Origin: a virus
Strand: one strand, 5' to 3'
Virus record (IMG/VR): IMGVR_UViG_3300046455_000167
Coordinates: 1 to 36,912 of that record
Length of the DNA: 36,912 nt
Below the pieces are notes generated by a model. The model did not search any database. It was not told where the DNA came from and saw only the letters and a program-made list of their open reading frames with translations. Of this stretch, positions 22,753-29,525 are shown piece by piece. The first letter of the stretch is position 1; the number at the start of each line of letters is the position of its first letter. A program made the translations under genes and the position numbers.

Positions 22753-24357
22753 CTAGCCCTTTGCGCCAGTCCTTGCGGCCTTCTGGCCGTCCTTGCGGTG
22801 GGAGTTGTCTCCGTTGGAGGGAGCCGTGGAGGCGTCCTTCTTCACGGTCGGACCCTTGGCTCCGGGCACACCGGGGGCTGGGGTTTCCTTGGCCAGCTTC
22901 TCGGCCTGCGCAGCTGCCTTGTCGGCAGCCTCGGCAGCCATCGTGGCCTGGAGGATCAGGTTGCCGAGGTCTTCCTTGGACGGCACCTTGTCGGGGTCCA
23001 TGTCCATGATGCCCATTGCGTGGATGACGAGCCGGCGCATTTCCACGTCGCTGAAGATGTTCAGGGTCAGCAGCGAGGTAATGGACTGAATCTGGCGGTA
23101 GACCGCCTCCTCCTCGATCTTGGGGAAGGAGACCTTCACCTCCATGCCGAGGTAGTTGAAGATCGACTCATAGAACATCTTGTGCTCGGCCTGCCGCGCC
23201 TTCATGACCTTCTCGTTGGAGCTCGAAAGGGTCTCGGCAGATGCCCGGTTGGCCTCGCCGGCATCGGCGGTCAGCTCGTTCAGAGGCACGTTCAGGCCCG
23301 CCGCGACGTAGCCGGCCAGCGGGAGCCCTGCCTTGAAGTCCACCGATCCGCCAGTGCGGCCCACCGAGGAGATGGTGGTGCCCTGCCCGGTCACTGCCGT
23401 GGCGCCCACACCCTGGGGCTGGCCGGTCATCGGGTCGATGCTCGGGGCCGTTCCCACCTTGGTCGAGGCAGCGCGGGCGTTGGCCGCAGTCGGAGCAGCC
23501 ACCTTCCAGGCGAAGCGCGAGTAGGCCTTGACCAGCGTGGCCTGATTCTCCAGGAACTCCTTGTGGGCCTTCACCCAGAAGATGACGGCGAGGAGGTCCG
23601 GGACGCCCCACTTCCAGCCGCTCTGCTTGTTGACGCTGTGGGCCGCGATGCGGGACTCCCAGATGACCTTCTTGGACTTGAAGCGTGTGGGCTTGCCGTT
23701 GGAATCGTCGTAGTCGATGGCCGGGTAGTAGACCACGTTGTCGATCCGGTCTTCCTCGTCGGAGCCCGGACGGGTGACGATGGTGGCCCACTCGCGCTTG
23801 TAGAACCAGATGTCCTCGGCGTTGTCGGGGTCCGAGATTACCCCGGTGATCTGGCTGAACGGGATGCGCTGCACCTTGTCCACCTTGACCCGGGCGGACT
23901 TCTTGGTCACGAGCAGGAAGAAGTTGCCGTCCGTGCCGAGGCAGGACTCCATCTCCAGCTGGGCCTTGTTGGAGAGCAGGTACTTCTGGTTGTTCGAGGA
24001 CTTCCAGAAGGGGTCCGTTTCCTCCAGCCCGTCGAGCGTGATGCCGTTGCCCCAGATGTAGGCCCCGCGCACCGCGAGGGCTCGCTTGACCAGCGGGTTG
24101 ATGACTGCGAGGGCGCGGGTGACCGAGGTGTGCTTCTTGACCGAGGCGAGCGGGATTTCCTGGAGGTCTCCGAGGTCTTCCCCGAGCGGGCGCCAGCCGA
24201 TGTTGTCGATGGCCAGCTGCACGTCGGCCATGTTCTCCTGGAGGACAACGGCCATCTCCTTCAGCGCGGTGTTCTCGTTCTTGACCTCCAGGAGCTCAGC
24301 CATCTGGGTGCCAGCGTGCGGCGAAAACTTGGCCTTGATGGCACTTTTCCTGGACAT
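22753..24357 (-). CDS. Portal protein
   Basis: A 534-residue protein directly after the large terminase gene. It has the central portal region with an IDPMTGQPQG linker, GVPDLLAVIFWVKAHKEFLENQ, a long helix in the stem area and the NVPLNELTADAGEANRASAETLSSS block typical of actinophage portals, and a lysine/alanine-rich disordered C-terminus. It would form the dodecameric DNA channel at one capsid vertex. It begins with ATG and AGGGAG Shine-Dalgarno, and a promoter-like TAAAAT box lies about 50 bases upstream. Confidence 0.88.
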   Translation of the reverse strand: MSRKSAIKAKFSPHAGTQMAELLEVKNENTALKEMAVVLQENMADVQLAIDNIGWRPLGEDLGDLQEIPLASVKKHTSVTRALAVINPLVKRALAVRGAYIWGNGITLDGLEETDPFWKSSNNQKYLLSNKAQLEMESCLGTDGNFFLLVTKKSARVKVDKVQRIPFSQITGVISDPDNAEDIWFYKREWATIVTRPGSDEEDRIDNVVYYPAIDYDDSNGKPTRFKSKKVIWESRIAAHSVNKQSGWKWGVPDLLAVIFWVKAHKEFLENQATLVKAYSRFAWKVAAPTAANARAASTKVGTAPSIDPMTGQPQGVGATAVTGQGTTISSVGRTGGSVDFKAGLPLAGYVAAGLNVPLNELTADAGEANRASAETLSSSNEKVMKARQAEHKMFYESIFNYLGMEVKVSFPKIEEEAVYRQIQSITSLLTLNIFSDVEMRRLVIHAMGIMDMDPDKVPSKEDLGNLILQATMAAEAADKAAAQAEKLAKETPAPGVPGAKGPTVKKDASTAPSNGDNSHRKDGQKAARTGAKG

Positions 24358-24401
24358 GAAACTCCCTAAAGGTCTGCGGCAAAATCGAACGGCCTCACCC
24401 C

Positions 24402-24407
24402 ATTTTA
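24402..24407 (-). promoter_or_regulatory. Candidate promoter -10 box for the portal gene
   Basis: The minus strand reads ACTGATAAAATGGGGTGAG, and the tape measure gene has ACTGATAGAATGGGGTCAG in the same role. The conservation across two unrelated noncoding gaps supports a real signal. No -35 consensus was found. Confidence 0.5.
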
Positions 24408-24448
24408 TCAGTTGGTGCTCTAGCCGAGATTTCTACAGGCCTACAGGG

Positions 24449-25942
24449 TCAGTAGGGCGAGATGACGGACTCGAAGGCGTAGAGGAAATCCTCGGGCGCC
24501 GTCTCGAAGGACTCGCCGCCCTTCATCTTGGAAACCGGGTCCGTGGGGTCAATCGTCAGTTCCATCGCCGCGTACATGGCCGCGTCCGCGAAGTCAGGGG
24601 ACTTGCCTGTCTTCAGGCGAATCTCCTCCTTCGAGGCGATCTGCAGGGAGCTGCGGGTGTTCCTGAAGTGGTACTCCAGATCGCTCAGTTCCTCGATCAG
24701 CTCGGTGTCGTCCTCGTCAATATCAATCTCGCCGGCAAGCATGCGGCGGCGCACCTCGTCGTACATCTCGGCGCGGGCGTTGATCCACTTGTCGATGTCG
24801 TTGGAGGCCGCGTTGCCGATGATGCCGATGGTCTCGTAGCGTCCCTCAGACAGGGCTGTCACCTGATCCTGGACGCCGGCACCAAGGCCCACACCGTCGA
24901 TGCGGACCTCGTTGACATCGTTGTCGTGCGCCAACTTCACGATGCGGTGGGCCGTTTCGACCGTGGTGGCCTTGGCCCACTTGTCGAGGATGCGGACCTG
25001 CCCGTCGTGGTAGATGTAGATGACCGTGAAGTCCTCGCCCATGCGGGCGATGTCGCAGCCGAGGCGTGGCTTGGTGTCCTGCTTGATGACCAGCTCTGTC
25101 ATCTTGCCGATGGCCAGCGTGCCCTCGGGGAACAGCGCGTTGGTGCCGTCCATCGAGAACTCGCCCAGCGCCTTGGACAGGAAGCGCGGGGAGGTCTCGC
25201 CCCACTTCTTCTTGTGGGTCTCGATCCACTCCTCGGTCACGAGACCGCCCTTGGCCTCCTCCGGGAAGTCCTCGCCCGTGATGTTGGGGGAGTCGTAGGA
25301 GTTGATGGTGATTTTGTGCCAGGACTCGTCATTGGACTTCCAGATGGCACCGAACGGGGTGTTGATGTCGTCAGGGTTGCCGATGGCCAGGGCCATGTCG
25401 TGCCGGCCCGTGGTGATGGCTGCCACGGCGGTGAAGATGGTCTCGGGGATACCGCAGGACTCATCGAGGACCGCGAGCACACCGTTGGAGCGGTGGATGC
25501 CCTGGAAGGCGTGCTCGTTGGTGTTCGAGGGCTTGCGCCCGAAGGCCCGCTGGACGCGGAGCTCGGACTTCCACTCGTTCTCCAGCGAGATGTCGCCAAA
25601 GAGCTTGCCCTCCAGCTTGTGATCGCGCAGGTACTCCCAGATGATGCCCAGCTGCGGCTGGGTGGGCGCCGTGGTGACGGCGATGGATTTGAGGTCACGG
25701 CGGGTGTCTACCCACCACGCGACAATGAGGGACGCGACGAACGACTTGCCGACACCGTGGCCGGACTTCACCGCGACACGCTTGTACTTCAGCAGAGCTT
25801 CGCAAATCTCGATCTGCTTCTTCCACAGCGTGTAGCCGAGCTTGTCCTTCACCCACAGGGCGATGTCGGTCTTGTAGCGCTCGTTGAGGGCAGCCTGTTC
25901 CAGCTCAGCGCTGGCAGCCCTCATCGCGTCGAGAATACTCAC
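24449..25942 (-). CDS. Terminase large subunit
   Basis: A 497-residue packaging ATPase/nuclease. Walker A is GHGVGKS (61-67) and Walker B VLAVLDES (D160, E161 the catalytic carboxylates). The RNase H-like nuclease acids are D297 (LGCDIAR), D349 (EVRIDGVG) and D450/D453 (KSPDFADAA). It cuts concatemeric DNA and drives it into the prohead through the portal. The start is GTG at 25942, overlapping the stop of the preceding small gene (GTGA); an ATG seven codons in is an alternative. The stop is followed by CCCTGTAGGCCTGTAG. Confidence 0.95.
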   Translation of the reverse strand: MSILDAMRAASAELEQAALNERYKTDIALWVKDKLGYTLWKKQIEICEALLKYKRVAVKSGHGVGKSFVASLIVAWWVDTRRDLKSIAVTTAPTQPQLGIIWEYLRDHKLEGKLFGDISLENEWKSELRVQRAFGRKPSNTNEHAFQGIHRSNGVLAVLDESCGIPETIFTAVAAITTGRHDMALAIGNPDDINTPFGAIWKSNDESWHKITINSYDSPNITGEDFPEEAKGGLVTEEWIETHKKKWGETSPRFLSKALGEFSMDGTNALFPEGTLAIGKMTELVIKQDTKPRLGCDIARMGEDFTVIYIYHDGQVRILDKWAKATTVETAHRIVKLAHDNDVNEVRIDGVGLGAGVQDQVTALSEGRYETIGIIGNAASNDIDKWINARAEMYDEVRRRMLAGEIDIDEDDTELIEELSDLEYHFRNTRSSLQIASKEEIRLKTGKSPDFADAAMYAAMELTIDPTDPVSKMKGGESFETAPEDFLYAFESVISPY

Positions 25943-26178
25943 TTGTCAGCGAGCTCCTGTTCCAGCCGGAACATGATGGTGGCGAAGTTGGCGGGGTCTT
26001 CGTACTGCGCCCACATCGCCCGGAGCAGGTTGATGATGACCGTGAAGTAGGAGCCCTCCATCGAGTGCAGGCGCGTGCGGATCGCGGCCCAGTCGGGCTC
26101 GGCGCCGTCGCCGGCATAGAACATGTCGAGGATGTCGGTGACATCCTTGGTGAAGACTCCCTCGGTTGCTGCGCTCAT
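25939..26178 (-). CDS. Small protein between the terminase subunits
   Basis: A 79-residue helical protein (VTDILDMFYAGDGAEPDWAAIRTRLHSMEGSYFTVIINLLRAMWAQY) joined to both terminase genes by ATGA and GTGA overlaps, so it is made in step with them. No family recognised. The position hints at a packaging role, for example a terminase accessory, but that is only inference. It has no basic patch, so direct DNA binding is not suggested. Confidence 0.75.
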   Translation of the reverse strand: MSAATEGVFTKDVTDILDMFYAGDGAEPDWAAIRTRLHSMEGSYFTVIINLLRAMWAQYEDPANFATIMFRLEQELADK

Positions 26179-26723
26179 GATTCCTTCTCCGCTTCCTGTG
26201 CCAGGGCGCGTTGCGCCTCGTTGTTGAACAAGGTGGTGAACTCAGGCCCGAGGAGGTCTCCCCGGATGGCCTTGATGGTCTTGTGCTTGTCGAACGCGGC
26301 CTCGATGTGGGCCTGCATCCCCGTGGAGATGGCGAAGACCGCCTGGAGGATGAGCGCGGTCTGCGCCTGCGTGATCTGGAGCAGCTTGTCGCTGGCGTCC
26401 CGCTGCAAGTCCTTGTTGATGCCCTGGAGCGCGGCGATGCGGTCAAAGAGCTTGATGACCAGCTCGTAATCCTCGGCCTTGTCGGCGTAGGCCAGCCTGT
26501 CGTTGACCTGGGTGAGGAGGTTTTCGAGCCGGAGCAGCTGGAGGAAGGACTGCTCCTCGACGGACATCACGGTAGAGGAGGCCATGTACTCGCGCCACGC
26601 CTTGACGACTTCGACTTCCTCGACGCCCAGCTTGTTGGCAACCCAGTCGAAGGAATAGCCCTTGACGCGATACTTCACGATCTGTGCCGTGAGCATGTCC
26701 AGTGTGTTATTGACTACTTCCAT
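26175..26723 (-). CDS. Terminase small subunit
   Basis: A 182-residue helical protein. The N-terminus has a helix-turn-helix (KYRVKGYSFDWVANKLGVEEVEVVKAWREY, about 17-46) expected to bind the packaging site, followed by long helices for ring assembly (about 55-150). It is first in the structural operon and two genes before the large terminase. There is no good Shine-Dalgarno; TAAACT lies exactly six bases before ATG, so the mRNA may start at the ATG. Confidence 0.8.
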   Translation of the reverse strand: MEVVNNTLDMLTAQIVKYRVKGYSFDWVANKLGVEEVEVVKAWREYMASSTVMSVEEQSFLQLLRLENLLTQVNDRLAYADKAEDYELVIKLFDRIAALQGINKDLQRDASDKLLQITQAQTALILQAVFAISTGMQAHIEAAFDKHKTIKAIRGDLLGPEFTTLFNNEAQRALAQEAEKES

Positions 26724-26729
26724 GCCTGT

Positions 26730-26735
26730 AGTTTA
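26730..26735 (-). promoter_or_regulatory. Candidate leaderless promoter of the late operon
   Basis: The minus strand reads TAAACT-ACAGGC-ATG. The integrase has TAAACT-CACAGC-ATG on the plus strand. The identical hexamer at the identical distance argues for leaderless transcripts. It lies after the terminator at 26765-26794. Confidence 0.55.
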
Positions 26736-26764
26736 CTAGATCTGAGATTCCCCATACCAAAGCA

Positions 26765-26794
26765 AAGACCCCCGCCTCTGGAAGCGGGGGTCTT
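26765..26794 (-). terminator. Terminator between the tRNA-like genes and the late operon
   Basis: A perfect 11-base stem, AAGACCCCCGC against GCGGGGGTCTT, with an eight-base loop, followed on the minus strand by TTTGCTTTGG. It would end transcripts of the tRNA region before the late promoter. Confidence 0.8.
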
Positions 26795-26852
26795 GCCTGC
26801 AGGGTGAATAGTCCTGCGGTCGTACTCATGGGAGGGACATCGGGAGTCCCCG

Positions 26853-26912
26853 TGGACTGTAGGGGCTCGAACCCAACGGCCCCCGGCAGGTGAACCCTGC
26901 TAGGCCAGTCCG
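26853..26912 (-). tRNA. tRNA-like element, degenerate, identity uncertain
   Basis: On the minus strand a CGGACTG/CAGTCCA acceptor-like stem (six pairs, with C opposite A at the end) encloses a GCAGG/CCTGC hairpin with GTTCA loop and a T-arm-like GGG TTCGAGC CCC. The T loop sequence is typical of tRNA, but a D arm is missing and the total is only about 60 bases. It may be a decayed tRNA or another structured RNA. If the central loop is an anticodon loop, it would read TTC with G where T33 is expected. Confidence 0.35.
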
Positions 26913-26974
26913 CCAGAGGTTATCGCCCTCCGGCTCGCTTCTTCCTCCAGACTTTCACTGGCATGAGGTCGAGT

Positions 26975-27044
26975 GGGACTGGCCGGAATCGAACCGGCGA
27001 CCTCCCCATCAGTCGAGGGGGCTCTACCATTGAGCTACGGTCCC
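26975..27044 (-). tRNA. tRNA gene, anticodon uncertain
   Basis: The minus strand folds as a near-complete cloverleaf: acceptor GGGACCG/CAGTCCC (one mismatch), D arm GCTC-AATGGTA-GAGC, anticodon stem CCCC/GGGG, and T arm GCCGG-TTCGATT-CCGGC. The D and T arms are canonical. The anticodon loop CGACTGA (or a nine-base TCGACTGAT) lacks the normal T at position 33, so the anticodon cannot be assigned with confidence, and the gene may be non-functional or unusual. CCA is not encoded. Confidence 0.7.
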
Positions 27045-27195
27045 TTATCCACCTAGCCGCTTCTCGGATACGGCACCCGTCCAGGCCTAAAGGTTTACCG
27101 GGATTCTACAATTTCGGTGGACTTTCCCCGGATTCCTTTTGATCGGTCACCCGGGTACAACTTTCGGCTGATTTTTCACAATCAGCCAATTTAGG

Positions 27196-27253
27196 TTGGT
27201 GGGCGCATGTATGTCGTTTGAAAGCTTGGGTTAGCGACCCAAGGCCCCACCAA
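27196..27253. other. Nested stem-loop element of unknown role
   Basis: An outer 8-base perfect stem TTGGTGGG/CCCACCAA encloses an inner perfect stem CTTGGGT/ACCCAAG with a five-base loop. Just left is another 8-base stem, GGCTGATT/AATCAGCC. The region lies between the tRNA genes and the integrase and has no ORF of its own. It could be a small RNA, a terminator group or a regulatory site for the integrase. Confidence 0.4.
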
Positions 27254-27259
27254 TTCTGC

Positions 27260-27343
27260 TTATGCGGCTACAGCCTCATCGACGGTGAGCCAGCGGACCA
27301 GCACTTCTGCCGCCTCCTGGATCGCCTGCTCTTTGCTCGCCAT
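27260..27343 (-). CDS. Possible 27-residue protein upstream of the integrase
   Basis: The frame MASKEQAIQEAAEVLVRWLTVDEAVAA has a good GAGGAGC Shine-Dalgarno seven bases before ATG and would form one amphipathic helix. It is divergent from the integrase and the rest of the gap is noncoding. It might be a micro-protein or part of an integrase control region, or a chance frame. Confidence 0.4.
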   Translation of the reverse strand: MASKEQAIQEAAEVLVRWLTVDEAVAA

Positions 27344-27437
27344 GCCCGCTCCTCGTGTGTCTGTGTGCCTGTGGAATGAACCTACCACCGCAAAAAACAT
27401 AGTGTCAATACGTCTGTGCCACTTTGTCAGAAAAAAG

Positions 27438-27443
27438 TAAACT
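27438..27443 (+). promoter_or_regulatory. Candidate leaderless promoter of the integrase
   Basis: TAAACT-CACAGC-ATG: a -10-like hexamer six bases before the start codon and no Shine-Dalgarno in the preceding AT-rich AAAAAAG sequence. TGTCA occurs twice just upstream (TGTCAATACG and TTTGTCAG), possibly binding sites. Confidence 0.5.
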
Positions 27444-27449
27444 CACAGC

Positions 27450-28850
27450 ATGAGCAAGCCCCGAGCAGCGCTTTACCTGCGCCAGTCCACCTTCAAGGAG
27501 GAGTCCATCTCCCTGGAGCTGCAGGAGCGTGCCTGCCGCGACTACGCCGTGGGGCAGGGCTATGACGTGGTGGCGGTCGAATCGGACCCGGGTATCTCCG
27601 GGCGGACGTGGAAGCGTCCCGGCATCGCCAAAGTCATGGACCTCGTGGAGGCCCGCGAGGCGGACATCATCATCCTCTGGAAGTGGAGCCGGCTCTCGCG
27701 CTCGCGTCTGGACTGGGCCGTGGCTGCAGACAAGGTGGAGACCTACGGCGGGCGGATCGAGAGCGCCACCGAGCAGGTCGATGTGTCCACCTCGACCGGA
27801 CGGCTTGCGCGCGGGATGCTCACCGAGTTCGCCGCCTTCGAGTCCGAGCGCATCGGTGACACCTGGAAGGAAACGCACGCCCGGAGGATCAGGAACGGCC
27901 TGCCGCACCACGGGCTCCCCCGGTTCGGATACAGCTACACCAAGGCCGGCGGATACGTCCCTGACGAGGCCAGCGCCCCAGTCCTGCGCGAGCTCTACCT
28001 TCGCTTCACTGCCGGGGCCACGCTGCGAGAACTGGGCGCTTACGCGGCCTCTGATGGCTTCGAGCCTGAAACCGGCTGGCGTGAGGGCACACTGCGGAGG
28101 ATTCTGGATCGGGGTTTCGGTGCCGGCTACGTCTGGAGCAAGGGCGAGCACGTCAAGGGAGCCCACGAGGCAGTCATCTCCGAGGACGAATGGCTCCAAT
28201 ACCGCGCCCGGAGGGACGCCAGGGGAGGCCGGCCACGCGCCGAGGCCTCCGACTACGCCTATTCAGGGCTCGTGCGGTGTCCCTGCGGCGGCAGGATGGC
28301 CGGGGCTGCCATCAAGCGCAACGGCGTGACCTACCAGCGGTACATCTGCATCATCGGCCAGCAGAAGGGCACCCACAAGGCCTCCACAGTCTCGGATCGG
28401 TACGTGGAGGAGGCCGTTGTAGCATGGCTGAGCCAAATCGCGGCGGAAGTCGATGCAAAAGCATCTACTTTGGAGCCCCCGAAGGCCTCTGGGCTGGAGC
28501 GCAAGCTGTTGCTGCTTACGGGCGATTTGAGCAAGAACCGGGTCCGTATTGATGGTTTGACCCTCAAATACCTCGACGGGGAGGTCTCCACGGAGGTCTA
28601 CGAGCGCCTGAAGGCCAAACTGGGCGAGGAAAAGGAAGCTCTGGAGGCCCGTCTGAGGCTCCTGGAGGCCAATTCGACTGTCAAGCCGGCCCAGATCGTG
28701 CCCAAACTGCTCGAAAACTGGCCCAGGTTGCCGGCGCGGGGCAAACGCGAGATTCTGAGCCGGCTGGTGGACAGAATCGAGCTCCACGAGCGTGAAAACG
28801 ACGCCGTGACGGGCAAACGGCGCATCACGGTGCATGCGGTGTGGGAGTAG
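27450..28850 (+). CDS. int: Serine integrase (large serine recombinase)
   Basis: A 466-residue large serine recombinase. Residues about 4-145 are the resolvase catalytic domain, with the nucleophile in YLRQST (S13) and the arginines of KWSRLSRS (R81, R84). Residues about 155-260 match the recombinase domain (RNGLPHHGLPRFGYSY, TLRRILDRGFGAGYVWSKG). A zinc-ribbon-like region follows at about 274-312 (LVRCPCGGRM, YICIIGQQ), with fewer cysteines than usual, then a coiled coil (about 350-405, LKAKLGEEKEALEARLRLLE). It integrates phage DNA by attP x attB recombination. It is the only clear plus-strand gene. Probably leaderless. Its stop codon lies inside a candidate attP dyad. Confidence 0.93.
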   Translation: MSKPRAALYLRQSTFKEESISLELQERACRDYAVGQGYDVVAVESDPGISGRTWKRPGIAKVMDLVEAREADIIILWKWSRLSRSRLDWAVAADKVETYGGRIESATEQVDVSTSTGRLARGMLTEFAAFESERIGDTWKETHARRIRNGLPHHGLPRFGYSYTKAGGYVPDEASAPVLRELYLRFTAGATLRELGAYAASDGFEPETGWREGTLRRILDRGFGAGYVWSKGEHVKGAHEAVISEDEWLQYRARRDARGGRPRAEASDYAYSGLVRCPCGGRMAGAAIKRNGVTYQRYICIIGQQKGTHKASTVSDRYVEEAVVAWLSQIAAEVDAKASTLEPPKASGLERKLLLLTGDLSKNRVRIDGLTLKYLDGEVSTEVYERLKAKLGEEKEALEARLRLLEANSTVKPAQIVPKLLENWPRLPARGKREILSRLVDRIELHERENDAVTGKRRITVHAVWE

Positions 28851-28897
28851 TCAGTTTGAGTGCTCATATTGACATATCTGCACGCAAACTGACTACT
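28846..28897 (+). other. attP: Candidate attP site (52-base dyad), also hairpin at integrase 3' end
   Basis: Outer 13-base arms AGTAGTCAGTTTG and CAAACTGACTACT are perfect inverted repeats. Inside them GTGC/GCAC and ATAT/ATAT are mirrored at equal distance from the centre, and the central dinucleotide (28871-28872) is GA, non-palindromic. Length, half-site symmetry and place at the integrase border fit a serine-integrase attP. It could also or instead be a terminator, since GTTTTCGGG follows. Confidence 0.55.
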
Positions 28898-28906
28898 GTT
28901 TTCGGG

Positions 28907-28952
28907 CAACAAGAAGCCCCTCACCATCTTCCAAGTGAGGGGCTTCTTGTTG
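28907..28952. terminator. Bidirectional terminator between integrase and minus-strand operon
   Basis: A perfect 18-base stem, CAACAAGAAGCCCCTCAC against GTGAGGGGCTTCTTGTTG, with a ten-base loop. It lies between the convergent ends of the integrase and the 28981 gene and would stop both, with TTCTTGTTG on one side and CTTCTTGTTG on the other as weak T-rich parts of the stem. Confidence 0.85.
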
Positions 28953-28980
28953 CTGCATTCGCTACTAGGCGGATTTCAGT

Positions 28981-29232
28981 CTAGCACTCCGCTTCGAGGT
29001 GCTGCTCCGGGACGAGCTGCGTCTTGTCCGGTGTGCCGTCCGGCATGACCAGATACGCGGGTGATGTCAAGGCCGGCACTCCTGTGATGGTCCCGGCCTC
29101 CCCCAAGTGGATCAGGCCGTAGTCCCTGGTGGCCTTCACCCTCTCGCCCTCCGCATACTTCATCTGGTCGGAGTACCAGAGCTTCTTCCCGGACTCATGC
29201 ACCTCCGGGCGCTTCTCGATGTAGTACGTCAT
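28981..29232 (-). CDS. Hypothetical small protein, end of accessory operon
   Basis: An 83-residue protein, MTYYIEKRPEVHESGK ... HLEAEC. The central stretch (AEGERVKATRDYGLIHLGEAGTITGV) has the spacing of a small SH3-like or KOW-like beta-barrel, and the C-terminal PDKTQLVPEQHLE continues it. Such barrels bind nucleic acid or proteins, but no family was recognised. ATGA overlap with the preceding gene makes it the last gene of the fifteen-gene operon, just before the bidirectional terminator. Confidence 0.65.
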   Translation of the reverse strand: MTYYIEKRPEVHESGKKLWYSDQMKYAEGERVKATRDYGLIHLGEAGTITGVPALTSPAYLVMPDGTPDKTQLVPEQHLEAEC

Positions 29233-29525
29233 GGCCTGAGTCTATCTCGCGCCTGCTCGCGCAGATAGGTCTTTTGGTCCTCGGAAAAGGCCTCGTATCC
29301 GAATACCGGATGGTCCCACTTCGGGTTGGAGGCCCTGCCCTGCGCGTTGACCTCAGCCTCGATCCTGCGCCCCAGTTCAGCCTTGGCGATTTCCTGGTAG
29401 CACTCCACGTCGTCAAGGCGCTCCAAGTCCTTGATGGTCAAGGCCTTGGCTGCCGTCGCCACGAGCATGTCCTTGAAGCTCTTGGCGTAGCCCCGGGTGA
29501 TGCCCTTGGGCATCTCGGTGCTCAT
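29229..29525 (-). CDS. Hypothetical helical protein
   Basis: A 98-residue protein starting at ATG 29525 (MSTEMPKGITRGYAKS), which overlaps the upstream stop as ATGA; the longer frame upstream is a shadow of the phosphoesterase gene. It is mostly helical and charged (LERLDDVECYQEIAKAELGRRIEAEVNAQ; FSEDQKTYLREQARDRLR). No family recognised and no membrane segment or metal motif. Confidence 0.65.
   Translation of the reverse strand: MSTEMPKGITRGYAKSFKDMLVATAAKALTIKDLERLDDVECYQEIAKAELGRRIEAEVNAQGRASNPKWDHPVFGYEAFSEDQKTYLREQARDRLRP

Noticed and set aside
22798-24369. 523-codon plus-strand frame
   Set aside because: It is the antisense shadow of the portal gene, whose sequence is clearly protein-like.
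24086-26050. 654-codon plus-strand frame
   Set aside because: Antisense shadow of the large terminase, which has Walker and nuclease motifs.
27405-28199. 264-codon minus-strand frame
   Set aside because: Antisense shadow of the serine integrase catalytic and recombinase domains.
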